64,000 nucleotides of DNA, taken from Whalleya microplaca (taxonomy: Eukaryota; Ascomycota; Sordariomycetes; Xylariales; Xylariaceae). The translations under genes and the position numbers were made by a program. The notes beneath the pieces were generated by a model. That model saw only the letters and a program-made list of their open reading frames with translations, had not been told where the DNA came from and ran no database searches. The stretch's first letter is position 1, and each line of letters begins with the position of its first letter. Where the stretch lies: positions 434,001 to 498,000 of the forward strand of contig MU385740.1 of the NCBI GenBank assembly GCA_022497155.1, written 5' to 3'. Shown piece by piece: positions 1-14,762 of this stretch.

Positions 1-3000
1 AAAAGGGACGGTTGTTGACTTGGAGCTGTCCATGGTGGCTGTGTAATAAAATATCTAGTTGAACGTGGTTATAAAGTTCGGTTGGTTATGGTTGGTTGCA
101 CAAGCATGTGATACGTGAGCCTTAGGTATTGATATGATATTAAGAAAGAAGTAGTTGAAAGAGAGTTCTTGGGGAGGGATACAGCTTAAGTACGGACTCC
201 TCAGCCCTTTCATCCAAACAAACGACACAGGCAATTAATAAAGCTGCAGTCACAACCCCCCTGCCCCCCCTTCAAGGTGAAGGTTGGTCAGCACTTCCGA
301 AGTTAATCGCGACTCGCAAAACAGAACCAATGGCCGAGCTAGGATGGACGATGCCAGTTGATGACTTCACCAATGAGGTAGCTGATGGGATGATCCCAGT
401 CGTCGGCCGAGCTGCCTGAAACCCCCAACGCGACCCATCTAGAACAGTGTCTGAGTGTAGCTACGATCAAAGGAATCCGCTTCGGAGTTAAGTAGTCGCT
501 ACCGCTGTGTTCGGACGGCGAGGACGTCATAGTCGAGTATACGGTACATGCTTCTCCTCTCGATAGGGAGAGGATGTGCACTACACATCGTTACCCCGCA
601 AAGAAGGAGGACAAGGAGATCACAGAGGCTTAATATCGGCGGTCGAATCAGAATTCCTCGATTATCACTCCCATGTGCTTATGTGGCATGAGCATGACAC
701 CACCAGACCACTTTCTATCAATGGATTGGAGAAGCTGCTGTCGTTAGATGCCTGCAGCACTACAAGGAATATCGGGATGCATCTGTTTGGTTACGCGGTA
801 TGACTAGAGCTGACCGATAGAGTTATGATGCGGGGCGTTCATCCCTAGTGTCCACCGCTATTCGCATCTCTATCTGATCAAGAGATCGCTTTCTCCTGCG
901 AGGGTTGCCGAAAGAGCACAATGTCTGAATGTGTGCCTGTATGCTTACTCGATCGAAGCATCATAGGTATGGCTGACTCAAAGCCCGATGAATGATGCTT
1001 CGAGACAGACGCGAGAAGCCCCCAAAGTTCTTTGAAGGTTCATATACGGGTCAATGATGTAATAGGGGTCTAGACCGAGCCATTCAAATGGTCCACATTC
1101 CCCAGGATTAGCTACATTGGTACAAAGCACAGCGAGCTTGGCAAGTGAGACTGAGATAGGAGAGAGCAGTAGCAGAAATGACTTTGATTATTAACTGCAT
1201 CTTTCATTGGAGACAGGAGCCAAGAACTCAAACTTTATCAATCAGCCCATTGCTGACAGTCAATAATTCTGATTGCATACAATCTAAGAAGCTTAGCTAC
1301 ACAGGAAGCCGCTTCGGCCTATTCATCGAATGCATATGCACCGAGGGTCACACTCCTTATGCAAGACAAGGCACACAAGGCAGCGACTTATTGAATAGCT
1401 AAATCATGCGCAGGTCGTCAAACCATATCTGATAGGTTATACCTTGTGGTTACCTAAGTACGGGTTAGTAACTTCAACCACAAGTGGGAGATATAGTAAG
1501 GTGACTCCGTAAGCCTGTTCAGTTCTCCAAGGTGATAAACACAAGTCTCGTCACAAAGAACTCCGAGATAATGCAGGTAAGTCTCATCCGCTAGGCTTCA
1601 AGGAAAGTATGCAAGGGAATATATGGAACTAACCTCAGAAAAGGGTGTAGGCCCAGCGATGTGTAAGTAGGTCACCTGGTACAGTAGCCGTGTTAGTGAC
1701 TATTGACACAACCATGCAACGAGAATGGTTTAGATAGAAGAAGCTATCAGGCTAGTTATGTTAGCTTTCACCGCTATTCCCCAAGATACAATTGATTCGC
1801 GTACCTCATTAAATCAGATTTTGTTTAAATGTTCATTTCCAAGACCATTGGACAGGATCAAACAGTGTGAATAATGATCATCATTTGCAATGAGGAGCGG
1901 GCAGCAAGTGTTATAAGAGATTTACCTTTGGACATGTTAGCAAGGTCCAAAGTACTACTTCAATCAAGCATCCATGTCGTGGAGACATCATCAGTTGACG
2001 AATTCTCAACAAGAATTCCCCGTGAACCTCCCCCCACGAGGGTTGTACGCCCTCGATTGGACGAGAGAAGGCACGAAGGTTCGTTATGTCCGCCCGTTCG
2101 TTCAAAATATCCTCATATGAAAGCGAAGTTGGAGTGGCGGGGAGTATATGTACCTGCAAGCGTTGCAAAGTTAGCAGACTGCACAGAATGAATACTGTTC
2201 AAGAATCCGAGTTGGATAATGAGGTCAGACAAGGCTGAAACTAAACAATTCTACATGGTATATTCGGAATGAGGAATTCCCTAGGTTTGTTGATTTCTTC
2301 ATCACCCCTCACGGCAATCCACTAGAGATCCCTAAAGGTGTATTATATAAGAGAATAACGTACCTTTGATTATTTGAAGAAGACATGCGATAGGTAGGCC
2401 ATAAAGGCACTACCAGGTTGTGGCGCCAGCAAAAAGATACCTACTCGAGATTGCATTAACTATCAAAGGGTTCATAGAGTTAACGCTATGATGTAAAGCC
2501 ATCGAGCTTGCTCAGTGTAATTCTAGAGACTGATAATCCCCATTGTGGTGTAAGATTTGGATTGTTCGATGTTTGTTCGTCATGGCAAGCTGGGACAGGA
2601 AAATAGGTATAACACTCACCTACAAAATGTAATAGAAGCAAGCAAGGAGCTCAAAGAAGGAGCAAGATAATAATGCGAGCTTCGAAGTTCGTAGCGAAAG
2701 AGGACAAGAAATATTTCGAGCGGACGCGATGCAGAAAAAATAGGTGAAGAAAATGCTGGTGGAGAAATTTAGCTTGTGCTCCGGAGATTTGGTGGGCAAG
2801 GCTCCATTGGCAGCCGACAGCCTAACAGGCATCGGAAAAACTGCAACTAGAAGCTGAGGTGTCTGATTAGATAAACAGTGGCGAAGGCCTGCGCCACACC
2901 TTAATCCCCACAAATACGTAGGCCGCCGGCGTTATCTTATCTCCTGGAGATGTAATAGGTCCCCGTGGTCACCGCCGCTCTACTCTCCTTCTCTCCCTCA

Positions 3001-3081
3001 CTGTTCACTAGTTTCAACTGTCTCCCCTCAGTCTTTTGTTCGTTCGCCGCCGTATAGCGACGAACACGATTTAAAACAGCC
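1..3081. other. Gene-poor left edge, no supported gene
   Basis: No open frame here is longer than about 105 codons, none shows a recognisable domain, and several overlap on opposite strands (for example 1874-2191 and 1911-2168), which is typical of chance frames. No tRNA or 5S rRNA was recognised. The last 100 bases before 3082 are C/T-rich (about 2975-3050), as is common for fungal core promoters and leaders, and probably belong to the 3082 gene. The stretch may hold non-coding RNA that cannot be recognised by eye. Confidence 0.5.
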
Positions 3082-4425
3082 ATGGTCGCCCCTCTAGGTG
3101 GCGTATGGGCGCCCGCCGCGCTGCGGGCCGTCCGTACCGCCGCTCACAAGGCGAGCCAGGCGATCCGGGCGAAGCTCGCCGACGCCGCCCGTCCGGGCCT
3201 GCAGCCGCAGCCAGCCTACGCACGCACCGCACACGCACGCCAACCGATCCACCCATCTGCCCTCTTACGCCAGCAGAAGAGCCGAAGATGGCACTCGACC
3301 ACCGCATACCAGAACATCAACGCGGCCGTCCGCCGCTTCCTCAGCACCGGACGCCTCGACGCCCTTCCCGCCTCCCGCGTTGACCGCTCTAAGCTGTTCA
3401 GCACGCGCACCGGCCGCGCCATCGCCCAGTTCGCCGGCCGCTCCTCCCCCTTCGCACACACCCTCCGCCCCAACCTGACCGGCGGTGCGCTGCCGCGTAC
3501 CGCGGGCGGGTACGGGCTAGGCTCTGGCCGGGTCGGCGGGGCTCGCTACTTCTCGCACGCGCCGGCGGCGCAGGCGCAGGTGGTGCAGAACGTGTCGTCC
3601 GCGGTCCGCGCGTTCTGGATCTCGGGGCAGAAGGCGCAGTTCGACGGGCTCACGCCCCGCGGCGAGAAGCGGTACCGTGCGGTCTCGGCCCTGCAGGAGG
3701 AGACGGCGCGCAAGATGGCCGCGCTGCCCCGCAGTGTCCCGGGCGCCTACATCGACTTCCACCTGAACCCCACGGTTACGGCGCTGAGCCCGCTTGCGGC
3801 CGCGTTCCCGTACCCGTCGGCTGCTGTCAAGGTCGCCGCTGTGGAGGCTACGACGCTTAACACCGAGGGTTTCCTCGATGTGCTGTCCGTGGACTTCGCT
3901 CGTGCCCTGAAGGATTTGACGACCACGCTGATGGATATTAAGAGGCTTGCTACGCTGGGTGATCTCCCGATTGAGTTAGAAAAGGAGCACATCCTTCGAG
4001 TCCGGTTCCCGGGAGTCGACGCAGATACCGTCGAGGTACTCTGTGACGACCTCGGATTGACGAGAGGCATCATCAGAGAAGACAAAAACTTCGAGGCCGA
4101 GACGGGGGTCCATGTAGCGTTGAAATTTCCCTTCGCACCGGACGCCCATGTCGACTCGACGCGGATTCTCACCTCGCCAGGCGGCTCGCTCCACTCCGAA
4201 GATAGCTTCCCCGCGGAAGCGGAACTTTTTGAGGGCTACAGCGTCATCGAGGAGAACCCATGGATGTCGGTGTCGTCGCCGTCAGTGGAGCCCGAGGGAT
4301 ACGAGAGCATGTCGCCGCCGATCAGCTCGGGTGAGCACTGTTCGGAAGCGTTCTCGGGCCTGGAAGGCGTTTATCGATTTATAGAAGAATGCGACCGCGC
4401 TCAGGGGGCGTATGAGCGCTTTTGA
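3082..4425 (+). CDS. Conserved Ala/Arg-rich fungal protein, possibly mitochondrial (447 aa)
   Basis: A single 447-aa open frame without introns. The ATG sits in a good context (ACAGCCATGG) behind a pyrimidine-rich leader. The first ~100 residues are rich in Ala and Arg with almost no acidic residues, which resembles a mitochondrial presequence. A conserved-looking core follows from about residue 150 (RYFSHAPAAQAQVVQNVSSA) to 350, and an acidic, Ser/Glu-rich tail ends the protein. From memory, this family carries the name 'casein kinase II beta 2 subunit' in several Pezizomycotina annotations, but I see no CK2-beta zinc ribbon or acidic loop, so that name looks unsupported. Codon use is strongly GC-biased in the first 800 bp. 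Its 3' end faces the HCNGP-like gene, about 360 bp away. Function unknown. Confidence 0.85.
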   Translation: MVAPLGGVWAPAALRAVRTAAHKASQAIRAKLADAARPGLQPQPAYARTAHARQPIHPSALLRQQKSRRWHSTTAYQNINAAVRRFLSTGRLDALPASRVDRSKLFSTRTGRAIAQFAGRSSPFAHTLRPNLTGGALPRTAGGYGLGSGRVGGARYFSHAPAAQAQVVQNVSSAVRAFWISGQKAQFDGLTPRGEKRYRAVSALQEETARKMAALPRSVPGAYIDFHLNPTVTALSPLAAAFPYPSAAVKVAAVEATTLNTEGFLDVLSVDFARALKDLTTTLMDIKRLATLGDLPIELEKEHILRVRFPGVDADTVEVLCDDLGLTRGIIREDKNFEAETGVHVALKFPFAPDAHVDSTRILTSPGGSLHSEDSFPAEAELFEGYSVIEENPWMSVSSPSVEPEGYESMSPPISSGEHCSEAFSGLEGVYRFIEECDRAQGAYERF

Positions 4426-4782
4426 GGAAGCAAGAAGAAGAAGAAGAAGATATCTCCGCGCGGAGGCGTACGGTCGTTTAGGAAGAATTTGCTTGAGTTG
4501 ACGGGACGGGGGCTTGCTTATGAAGGAACCACACTCATTGTAGATTATTACAAACTCCAGTGGTGGCGGATAGAACGCCAGTATACCACGCAATACGAAA
4601 TTTTATATGTTCATCCATCGTATATTTGAACCTCAGAAGCCCAATTAATAGGACGGGGGTATCTTGAAATTGACTGTGCTGGGTTGCGGCTGACTTAACA
4701 TGAATCGTTGCTAGGAGTAAATCGTCTCCTATTAATACCATTCCAACCAAAGTCATACTCCCAAATAAAGCTTGTAGAGGAC

Positions 4783-5673
4783 TCATGTATCAAATCGCGT
4801 CTTACGTTTCCCCGTACTTGGTTTATGCGCGGCATCATGTGCAGAATTTTGCGACGCGGTTGCTGCTGCAGCACTCTGTGTGCTCTCACCCGCAGGCGGC
4901 ACGAACTTAACGGGACTCCCCTTACTTCTGGCCCTCGACTGCGTGATCTCAGTCTGGCTCTGCTTCAGCTGCTCCTTGTAGGCCCACCTGGGGAAGCCGG
5001 CGGGGTCCCAGATGTCGGTGCCCAGGGTGGTCGCGTACTGGGCCTTCTGGTCGATCTCGGCGAAGTTCAGCAGCTTGTCCATGAGCGCCGGGTTCTTGAG
5101 GGCCGTGGACTGCGCGATCTTGGAGTTGAAGTGCACGCCCTGCTTCTTCAGCTCGAGGAACTGCTCGAACTTCTTGTTGACGGCGGGCGCGGGCGAGCCC
5201 GGCGGCGAGGGCGGGATGTCCATGTTGGGGAGCGTGGGGAGCGTCAGGTCTCTCAGCATGGCGCGGTTGGCTGAGTATGGAGAGCCGGGCGGCACGCCTG
5301 GACCTTCGTCCTCGGCCGGTGCCTCTTCTAAAGGAGGGAAAGTAGGGCCTTCTGCAGGGCCCATTTGAGGCCCAATTATTGGTTTTTGCTCAGCTAGTTC
5401 TTGCGACTTGATACCTTGTTCTGGTACTGTACCTGCTCATCGGTTAGAAGGGACTTGTTATTGTTAGCTAAGGTGGCTTACTTGGCTTTCTATTAGATTC
5501 ACTTGGAGTCTCTTGAGCAGGTTTCAATGACTGGCCTCAGCAGGGTCAGTGCTGATCCCCTACCTGCGGATACAATGCCTTATTTGATCTCAATGTTTTC
5601 ATACCTTAGATTCCTGTGGAGGTGCAACCTCTTCTTCTTCGTCACTACTTTCGTAGGCCACGAGGCCAGCCAT
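4783..5673 (-). CDS. HCNGP/SAP30-binding-protein-like nuclear protein (255 aa, 3 exons)
   Basis: Read as three exons on the minus strand: 5673-5605, 5530-5482 and 5432-4783. All junctions are GT-AG and keep frame, giving 255 aa. The protein starts MAGLVAYESSDEEEE, the usual acidic start of the HCNGP family (PF07818). After a Pro-rich linker comes the family core: a 'KFEQFLELKKQGVHFNSKIA' segment, 'NPALMDKLLNFAEID' and 'GTDIWDPAGFPRWAYKEQL'. It ends in a basic KRKTRFDT. Family members are nuclear proteins linked to transcriptional co-repression and to splicing. The start was chosen because only this ATG joins in frame to both short upstream exons. It is divergent from PRE4, with 427 bp between the start codons, so the two probably share a promoter region. 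Confidence 0.88.
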
Positions 5674-6100
5674 TATATTTTTCCGCCAGATGATTTATGA
5701 GTTGTATGAATGAGTCAAAAACTCAGATATTGGCCACTTCTGTAAAAATGAAAAGTCGCTAGGTTGAGTGAGGATATCAATCGTGTGATGTTAGATCATT
5801 CCAAGGTGATCGATGAGAGCTTTGGCTATGAGACTCTAAGCTTAAGTGGACCCTACACCTTGCCTGTGCAGCTGGTCAAAGCTGGTCACCAGCTGGTGGG
5901 TCAAGCCACTAACCTTAGGTACGTACAGCAAGGCAGAGAACTGACGCGCAGCTTGAAGCTCCAACCTTCCGACCTTATACCTCCCCTTCACACAACACCT
6001 CTCTCAACCGACAACGATACGACGACCCGACTCAGAACCCTTGAATCCCAAGTGCTCTATTTGAATCCTACCTTGCCCAACCAGCCACTCTCAATACAAG
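5674..6100. promoter_or_regulatory. Divergent promoter of HCNGP-like gene and PRE4, with GCTGGTCA repeats
   Basis: The two start codons are 427 bp apart and point away from each other. Inside, GCTGGTCA occurs at 5871 and again at 5881, followed by GCTGGTGG at 5891. These create overlapping dyads: GCTGGT-C-ACCAGC (5881-5893) and ACCAGCTGGT (5888-5897). No exact proteasome control element (GGTGGCAAA) was seen. That this is a binding site is inference only. Confidence 0.35.
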
Positions 6101-7076
6101 ATGGACCACCGACCGCAAAATTGGGGCCGTGTAAGCTTTCATGGAGCCGTACCTATCATCACTCCGGAACGCATAGCTAACCAGCCCGGCCTCAACAGCC
6201 CAGAGACGACGTCTACGGCGCCTACGATGCCTCCTACATGCAGGCCAACGGCCCGAATCAACACACGCAATCACCCATCGTCACGGGAACGTCAGTAGTC
6301 GCCATGAAGTTCAAGGATGGTGTTGTAATGGCGGCCGATAACCTAGGTATGCATCCCATCCACCTACTCTCTACCGTTTCAGCCAGATACACATGTCACC
6401 ACCTCGATGTATATATATATATACTTAAAGCAAAATATTCATACTAACTGTTATCTTCTTCTCCCCAGCATCCTACGGCTCCCTAGCCCGCTTCACAGAC
6501 GTCAAGCGCCTGCGGACCTTCGCCGGCACCTCGCTGATCGGCTTCGGCGGCGACGTGTCCGACATGCAGTACCTGGACCGGCACCTGACGGAGCTCGCCA
6601 TCGACGAGGCGTACGTGTCCGAGGCCGGGCACACGCTCGGCGCGCGCAACCTGCACAAGTACCTGTCCAAGCTTCTCTACCACCGGCGCTCCAAGTTCGA
6701 CCCGCTCTGGAACCACCTGCTCGTGGCCGGCCTCGACGAGGCCGGCGCCCCCTTCCTCGCCGCCACGGACCTGCTGGGCACCACCTTCAGCTCGCCCAGC
6801 TTGGCCACGGGCTTCGGGAGCATGCTCGCCCAGCCCATCATGCGGCGCCACGTCCCCGACGAGAAGGCCGTGGCAGGTGTGACCCGCGAGCAGGCCGTCG
6901 AGGTCATCAAGGAGTGCATGAAGGTGCTGTTTTACCGCGACGCGCGCAGTCTGGATGCGTACTCCATTGCCGTTGTGACGAAGGACGGGATCGAGCTGAG
7001 CGAGAACGAGAAGCTCGAGAACCAGAGCTGGGCTTTTGCTGATCGCATCAAGGGCTACGGCACCCAGACTGTCTAG
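6101..7076 (+). CDS. PRE4: 20S proteasome subunit beta-7 (261 aa, 3 exons)
   Basis: Exons 6101-6130, 6199-6346 and 6469-7076 join in frame to 261 aa. The second intron carries a clear branch-point-like ACTAAC about 20 bases before its CAG. The protein has the beta-7 start (MDHRPQNWGR, then PRDDVYGAYD), a propeptide of roughly 40 residues, the beta-subunit strand 'IVTGTSVVAMKFKDGVVMAADN' region, and 'GFGGDVSDMQYLDR'. Beta-7 is a structural, non-catalytic subunit of the inner beta ring of the 20S core, with a C-terminal tail that helps hold the two half-proteasomes together; here the tail ends GYGTQTV. Length fits the family (yeast Pre4 is about 266 aa). It is divergent from the HCNGP-like gene and convergent with GFA1. 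RPT4, another proteasome gene, lies about 10 kb to the right. Confidence 0.95.
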
Positions 7077-8141
7077 GGATGGACAGTTGGGTGTGCATAC
7101 AGCTCTGCTGCTACAACGGGTGGTTCGGTATGCAGGTACTTCATGGATTGATGAAGGCATGAGGCCGCATGAAGCATCGGCTTAGTCTCTCATGTGATGA
7201 AATGAGCACCGGGGTTAGGCTGGTGAATCTATCTCATTGAGGGGAAGGCATCACAAGTTTTCTTTACTTGTGTGTACGATGCTCTTGACCACCATATAGA
7301 GAAGCACGAGGTAGCGAATAAAGAATCATGTAATACTAGGGCAAAGACGGCATATGGCTATTTCCATGACGTTGAACTTGAACCTTTCCAAACCAATATG
7401 CTTGAACAGTATGTGATAGTGTCCATTGTGATTGCCAAACCAAATCAAGAGGGAGAAAGAAGAGTACGCCACTAGGCATAAGGCCAACAGGGGGTGTATT
7501 AGACGTTCTCAAATTCTAGTCCCTTGATGCTCTGATATTCAACATACGATGATAAGACCTACGAGAGCATCATATAACAAAGTCAAACTAAACACCATGA
7601 GCACCAACTAGAGATCACGAACACTTTATACTTGTCATAAATCTTTACTTTATTACCGGCCTCCCCAGTCTATAGGCGTGGCCGACCCGATACACACACG
7701 TGGGGCTCCTCCCATCTATTTGCTTTGCTCTGCTCTGCTGTACTACCCTACCATCAACCAACGAACCACTCACTGCCCGCTCAACAACCCCCCGCGTAAG
7801 TTCATGAGAGAGTTATTTACGGGTTGATAAAAGAAGATGGGAAAAAGAAAAGAGGAAGGAAAAACCGGCCCAGCTTGTCTTTCGCTTTGCTTTTTTTTCT
7901 TTTCCCCCCAACTTTGTCATCTCTGATTGATATACCTACCTCACAACACAGCCATCATCGTTTTTTGCAAGACATAAAACCCGCTTTCCTATATATGTCA
8001 CCTGAGAGAATCCAACCGCCAACCGTAAGCTCATTTTTTTTGTAAGTCCAGCCAGCCAACTCCGGGATGGGACCGTAATGTCGGGAAAACCGCCAGGTAT
8101 AGTTTGTACTTTTACTCGTACAGCAGCAACGCACAGAGGTT
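7077..8141. other. Intergenic, convergent 3' regions of PRE4 and GFA1
   Basis: No convincing gene. The two flanking genes end here, so most of it is probably 3' UTR and terminator sequence. 7820-8000 is T/C- and A-rich low-complexity sequence. The short frames present have no recognisable domain. Confidence 0.5.
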
Positions 8142-10829
<2,688 letters not shown>

Positions 10830-11184
10830 GTTGCTGCTCTTGTTGTCTCTCGGGTATTGCAAAAGCAAGAACAGGCGATCTCTCTATAGCTCGAGCTCTG
10901 GCAGAAGACAGAGGGTATCAATGGGGAAAACGAAAGTCGGCGGGAGAGGGTGGAATGGATATGAATGGATTACGGAACAAGAAGAGGGACAGAGATCGGG
11001 CCTAAGGGTTGAAATTGGAGGGTGCAAGCTGGGGGGCGCCAGTGGCTTTATCTAAAAAGGCTGGCTTAAGCTTTTAGCAGCGTGCACTGTAATAAATAGT
11101 ATGCGTATGTAAAGTAGCTGCTACTACTGGGCGGTGATGGAGGAGGGCCAAAAGGAGGGGCCACAGCGGCCATAGCGACCACCA

Positions 11185-11218
11185 CAGCAGCAGCAGCAGC
11201 ACTACCACCACCACCACA
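11185..11218. repeat. CAG/CCA trinucleotide microsatellite
   Basis: About five CAG units (11185-11201) run into ACTA and then CCA units up to 11218. It lies in the gap 5' of GFA1 and is not in a supported reading frame. Confidence 0.8.
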
Positions 11219-13971
11219 TTGATCGCCGGGGTCGCAACTGCGGCACAATATACAGAGTACTTACATATACGCAGTCTGGTACATTCACACATACGTACAT
11301 ACGGACTGCACCTGCCTCCATACAGACACAGGCACTGACCCGTTGCTACCTTACCTGTATGTATTCGATAAGGTAAGGTACGATACATAGTAGGGTAGTA
11401 TGTAGCTTCCTAGGCTGCTAGGTATGTAGATGCCACACCCCATCAGCCCATCCGCCCATCCATGCATCAATGCCTCCCGAGACCCTGGGAACCGACCTAT
11501 CCCAACTTCTTTCATCATCTTCAACACCGACTAGTACTATCACATACTACATGTACCGATCCGTCCTTTTCTCTTTGTTCCCCTCAGCCAACGGCGACTT
11601 TACATGTGTTATCTATGTGTTCGTGATAATCTATCTGTTGCAAAAGGCGAGATCTAGAGCCTTTTGTTTTGTCTCTGTTGTGTGTTTTTTTGTCTTTTAT
11701 TGGTGTTTTTGTGCTGATGCTCGCTCTTGACTGACTTATCGTCTCATATTTTCCTTAGCTGCATCATCCAATCGGTTGCTCCTAGTGTATGCAACGTCCC
11801 GAGCCTTTCACCGTAACAACTGACAACCTTCGCCTACGCAGCTCTACATTACCTTGCTTCAGATGTTACACGTATTACCTACATACCTGATCTGCCAGCA
11901 ACAAGTGGGCACACTCAATCAATACCTAACCTTCCATCGTCATTATCCCCCAGTTCTGAGGCATCGTGAGGAACTCATCTCCTGTGGATGTTCTATGTAC
12001 CAATCTCAGGCTGATGATAGTCGGTCAGATCTCACCCATGCCGCCATGCCAGCACTACTCGCGGTACCGTCCAATTGATTTTACTACCTTATCAGCCTAT
12101 TCATTGGCTCGTTCGTGTTCGACGGGGTTTACCAACTTGCAGGGAGGGGGGGAAGGCTGGCAGGCTGGATTATCCTGGCCAACTAGCCCCCCCCTGCCCC
12201 CCTGGTTTGGGGCTGTACCTGAGCTATGTAATGCGCCGATTCGCGAGCCCTAGGAGTACCCATACACCCACACTGCATGGCCTGCCAACCATCATTCAAG
12301 CCTACTACGAGGCTCAGCTCCGGCCTAGCCAGAATGCTACTATGCACATTCCACCCCAAACACCATGTTTAGCTCGTTGGATATCCCGACATCAGAACAG
12401 AACCAGGGCAACATCCGAACACGACCTTCACTGACGACATCTATTGAGAAAAGGGGCGGCCGTGCAACGGCAGCGATCGGATCTGTTTTGCCGTCGCTTC
12501 CACTACAATGCCGGTGTTATAGCGGTCAAACATCTCGTATATCAAGAATTATCGGCGAAGGCCTGCCCCAATCGGCAGACGTTGTCGATCCAAACCTCAA
12601 TTCCGAAAACCATGTCGCCATCATCCCGGGTGTTATTAGACGAAACTATCTGGCAGCCGAAGTCTAGTCTGGTGGGCATCTCCAGTATCCAAACTAAAGA
12701 CTCTGGAGCTTTCTGTCTACAGGCAACCAGGTCTCCCTGTTGGATATCAATCTACTTGATCAATAGGGGTCGTCTAATGTGTGCAAGCATCCTTCAACCC
12801 CCACCATGAACATTGACGCATGTTATAACGCAGTGAACGATCCTATCCTCAATCCAAGTCCCAACTGGTCAAGGAGAGGACGAGAAGAAAAAGGATTCGT
12901 GCTCGCACGGTCATGCCGGCATCAGCGAAGCGATATCATGTCTATTGCTCAGGCTAGTGTCCAACTCCAGAGTGGTCTGCCAGCTACTTTGAAGCCATCG
13001 AACCTGTCAGGCCTGTCTTTTTTCTCGCTTGCTCCACACAGCTAGTGCGCCATTTAGCTTGGCAGTGCCACTACCACGCCCCGTCAATGGACGGCGGCCG
13101 TCCATTGCCTAAGAATAGCACAGTAGCCACAGATCCGACCCAACGAGAATCTGGAACCCTTGTGAAACTCGCACTTGGTCGTCGGCTTCCAATCCACGTT
13201 CTGATGTCAGCCGAACAAGGGATTGCCTGCATGGCTCTCCGGCGTGTGCATTTCGTGAAATCCGAATGTTTCTTCATTGCGACCAGCATCACACGTGGGA
13301 ATACTGCGGTACCATGTTGTGATAGGCTGGTTGGCTGGTCAGCACAACAAACCTCCTATATATCTCGATGCCACCGTGGCATAACCGCTTCGCGACACCA
13401 CACGCGTCCGTTGGTAGAAATTGGCCTAGATGTAACCCTGCAATCTGTAGACAATATGCAACGACATGCGCATACGTAGCGGTGTCTCGAACTTTCTATA
13501 TTGTAGGTACGAGATAGATCGCCAGACAGATACGACATTGTGTGTTACGCTCAGCTGCAGGATGATTGATTATTCCCCTTGTGCAGACATCATACTCTAT
13601 AAAGTTCAACATATCTTACCGATAAGAGCACTAAGCCAACCCAAACCAAACTATCGGAAGCCTGAACGTAAAGGAAGTATCCTCCCCGCTCACTTAGGTT
13701 ACTACGACTTTATCAGTACGTGCATATGCTAGGTAAGCTAGCTAGTTGATAGGGCTGGAAGGGTTCATTAAATTTACAGGCATTATTTCAGACGAGTCAG
13801 GTATCATGAAGATAGAAGATGAAAATATTCCTCAAACTACGACGTCTAGCCTCTTAACTCACGCCTTCGTGTTGGAAATAAATCTCAGTACCTGACAGCT
13901 AGCACATAGATTGCATGATACAAGAAGGATGGTGGGCTTAGACAGATATCATCCCATCTATTGGATAGAGA

Positions 13972-14123
13972 TGCGTCAGTGGCGGCTGACGCACCTACTG
14001 CTTATGTAGGAATTTGATATCATGTGAGGAGGCTACGACAGTCGTGAACACGACAACGAATCACGAGGCAAAATTAGGGCTTGCCTCGTGGCGCCGGAGA
14101 TCTATCTCTCGACTAGTCGAGAG
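13972..14123. repeat. Cluster of inverted repeats (hairpin-forming)
   Basis: Seen directly: TGCGTCAG/CTGACGCA with a 6-nt loop (13972-13993); GTCGTG-AA-CACGAC (14041-14054); CACGAGGCAA/TTGCCTCGTG with a 9-nt loop (14062-14090); and the perfect 18-bp palindrome CTCTCGACTAGTCGAGAG (14106-14123). Weaker 6- and 7-bp dyads continue at 14167-14180, 14237-14255 and 14404-14428. No gene is recognised around it. It may be a structured RNA, a fold-back element remnant or a protein-binding region. Confidence 0.6.
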
Positions 14124-14762
14124 TACTAGCAGCAGTTCGAATTTTAAGTTCACCTAGTCTGTGCGGCTCTATCTATAGAGAGTATGAAGCTAGAATATCA
14201 TCGAAACGAATATGACATCAAAAGTGGCATAGAGGCCTCCTAGTAATTGTAGGAGAACATATCATGAATGGGTGGTCAAAGATTTCATTGCCCCTAATGT
14301 AGTCCGGCCTCCCAAACGATGCGGAACATTCGAAGAGGTGGCAGGCCGTCAAAAGTAGTATCAACGGTCGTATAGACTAAATACTATGGGGTCAAACACG
14401 GGATTGACGTATGCTAGACTAACGTCAAATTCAATACATCGATGCCAACAACCCCTTTCCTGCATCTCATACTGTACTGCCTTAAAAGCTTCCACTTGAC
14501 AGAGAACTAGGGGGCCATCATATGTCAGAATTTGTCCCATAACCCAAATCAACGGTGAAACTCAAAAAGACTATGGCAAAGAACCACATCCGTTCTATCT
14601 CCAAAGACTTCTCGCCATGAGATAGCATCTGATATCCAAGTCCCACTCTTACGAAGCCCCCAGTCCAGCAGAGAGGCTCGAGGGCCCCCTAGATAGACCG
14701 ACTGCTACCCAACCTAGGTACCTATACGCAGGTATATATATGCATATATGCCCCTTACACCC

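Larger units (their letters stand above)
10830..14762. other. 3.9-kb gap with no supported gene
   Basis: The right flank of GFA1 (its 5' side), about 10830-11400, is probably its promoter and leader. 11185-11218 is a CAG run passing into a CCA run. Overlapping frames between 11854 and 13732 on the plus strand look like chance: none has a domain and they overlap in different phases. 13972-14123 holds a cluster of inverted repeats (listed separately). A recurrent ACCTAGGT palindrome lies at 14712-14719. Otherwise nothing recognisable. Confidence 0.45.

Noticed and set aside
4708..5368. Long plus-strand frames opposite the HCNGP-like gene
   Set aside because: They are antisense shadows of a well-supported three-exon gene and show no family of their own.
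11854..13732. Several plus-strand frames of 75-145 codons, overlapping in different phases
   Set aside because: No shared protein, no domain, frames contradict each other, and no convincing splice chain joins them.
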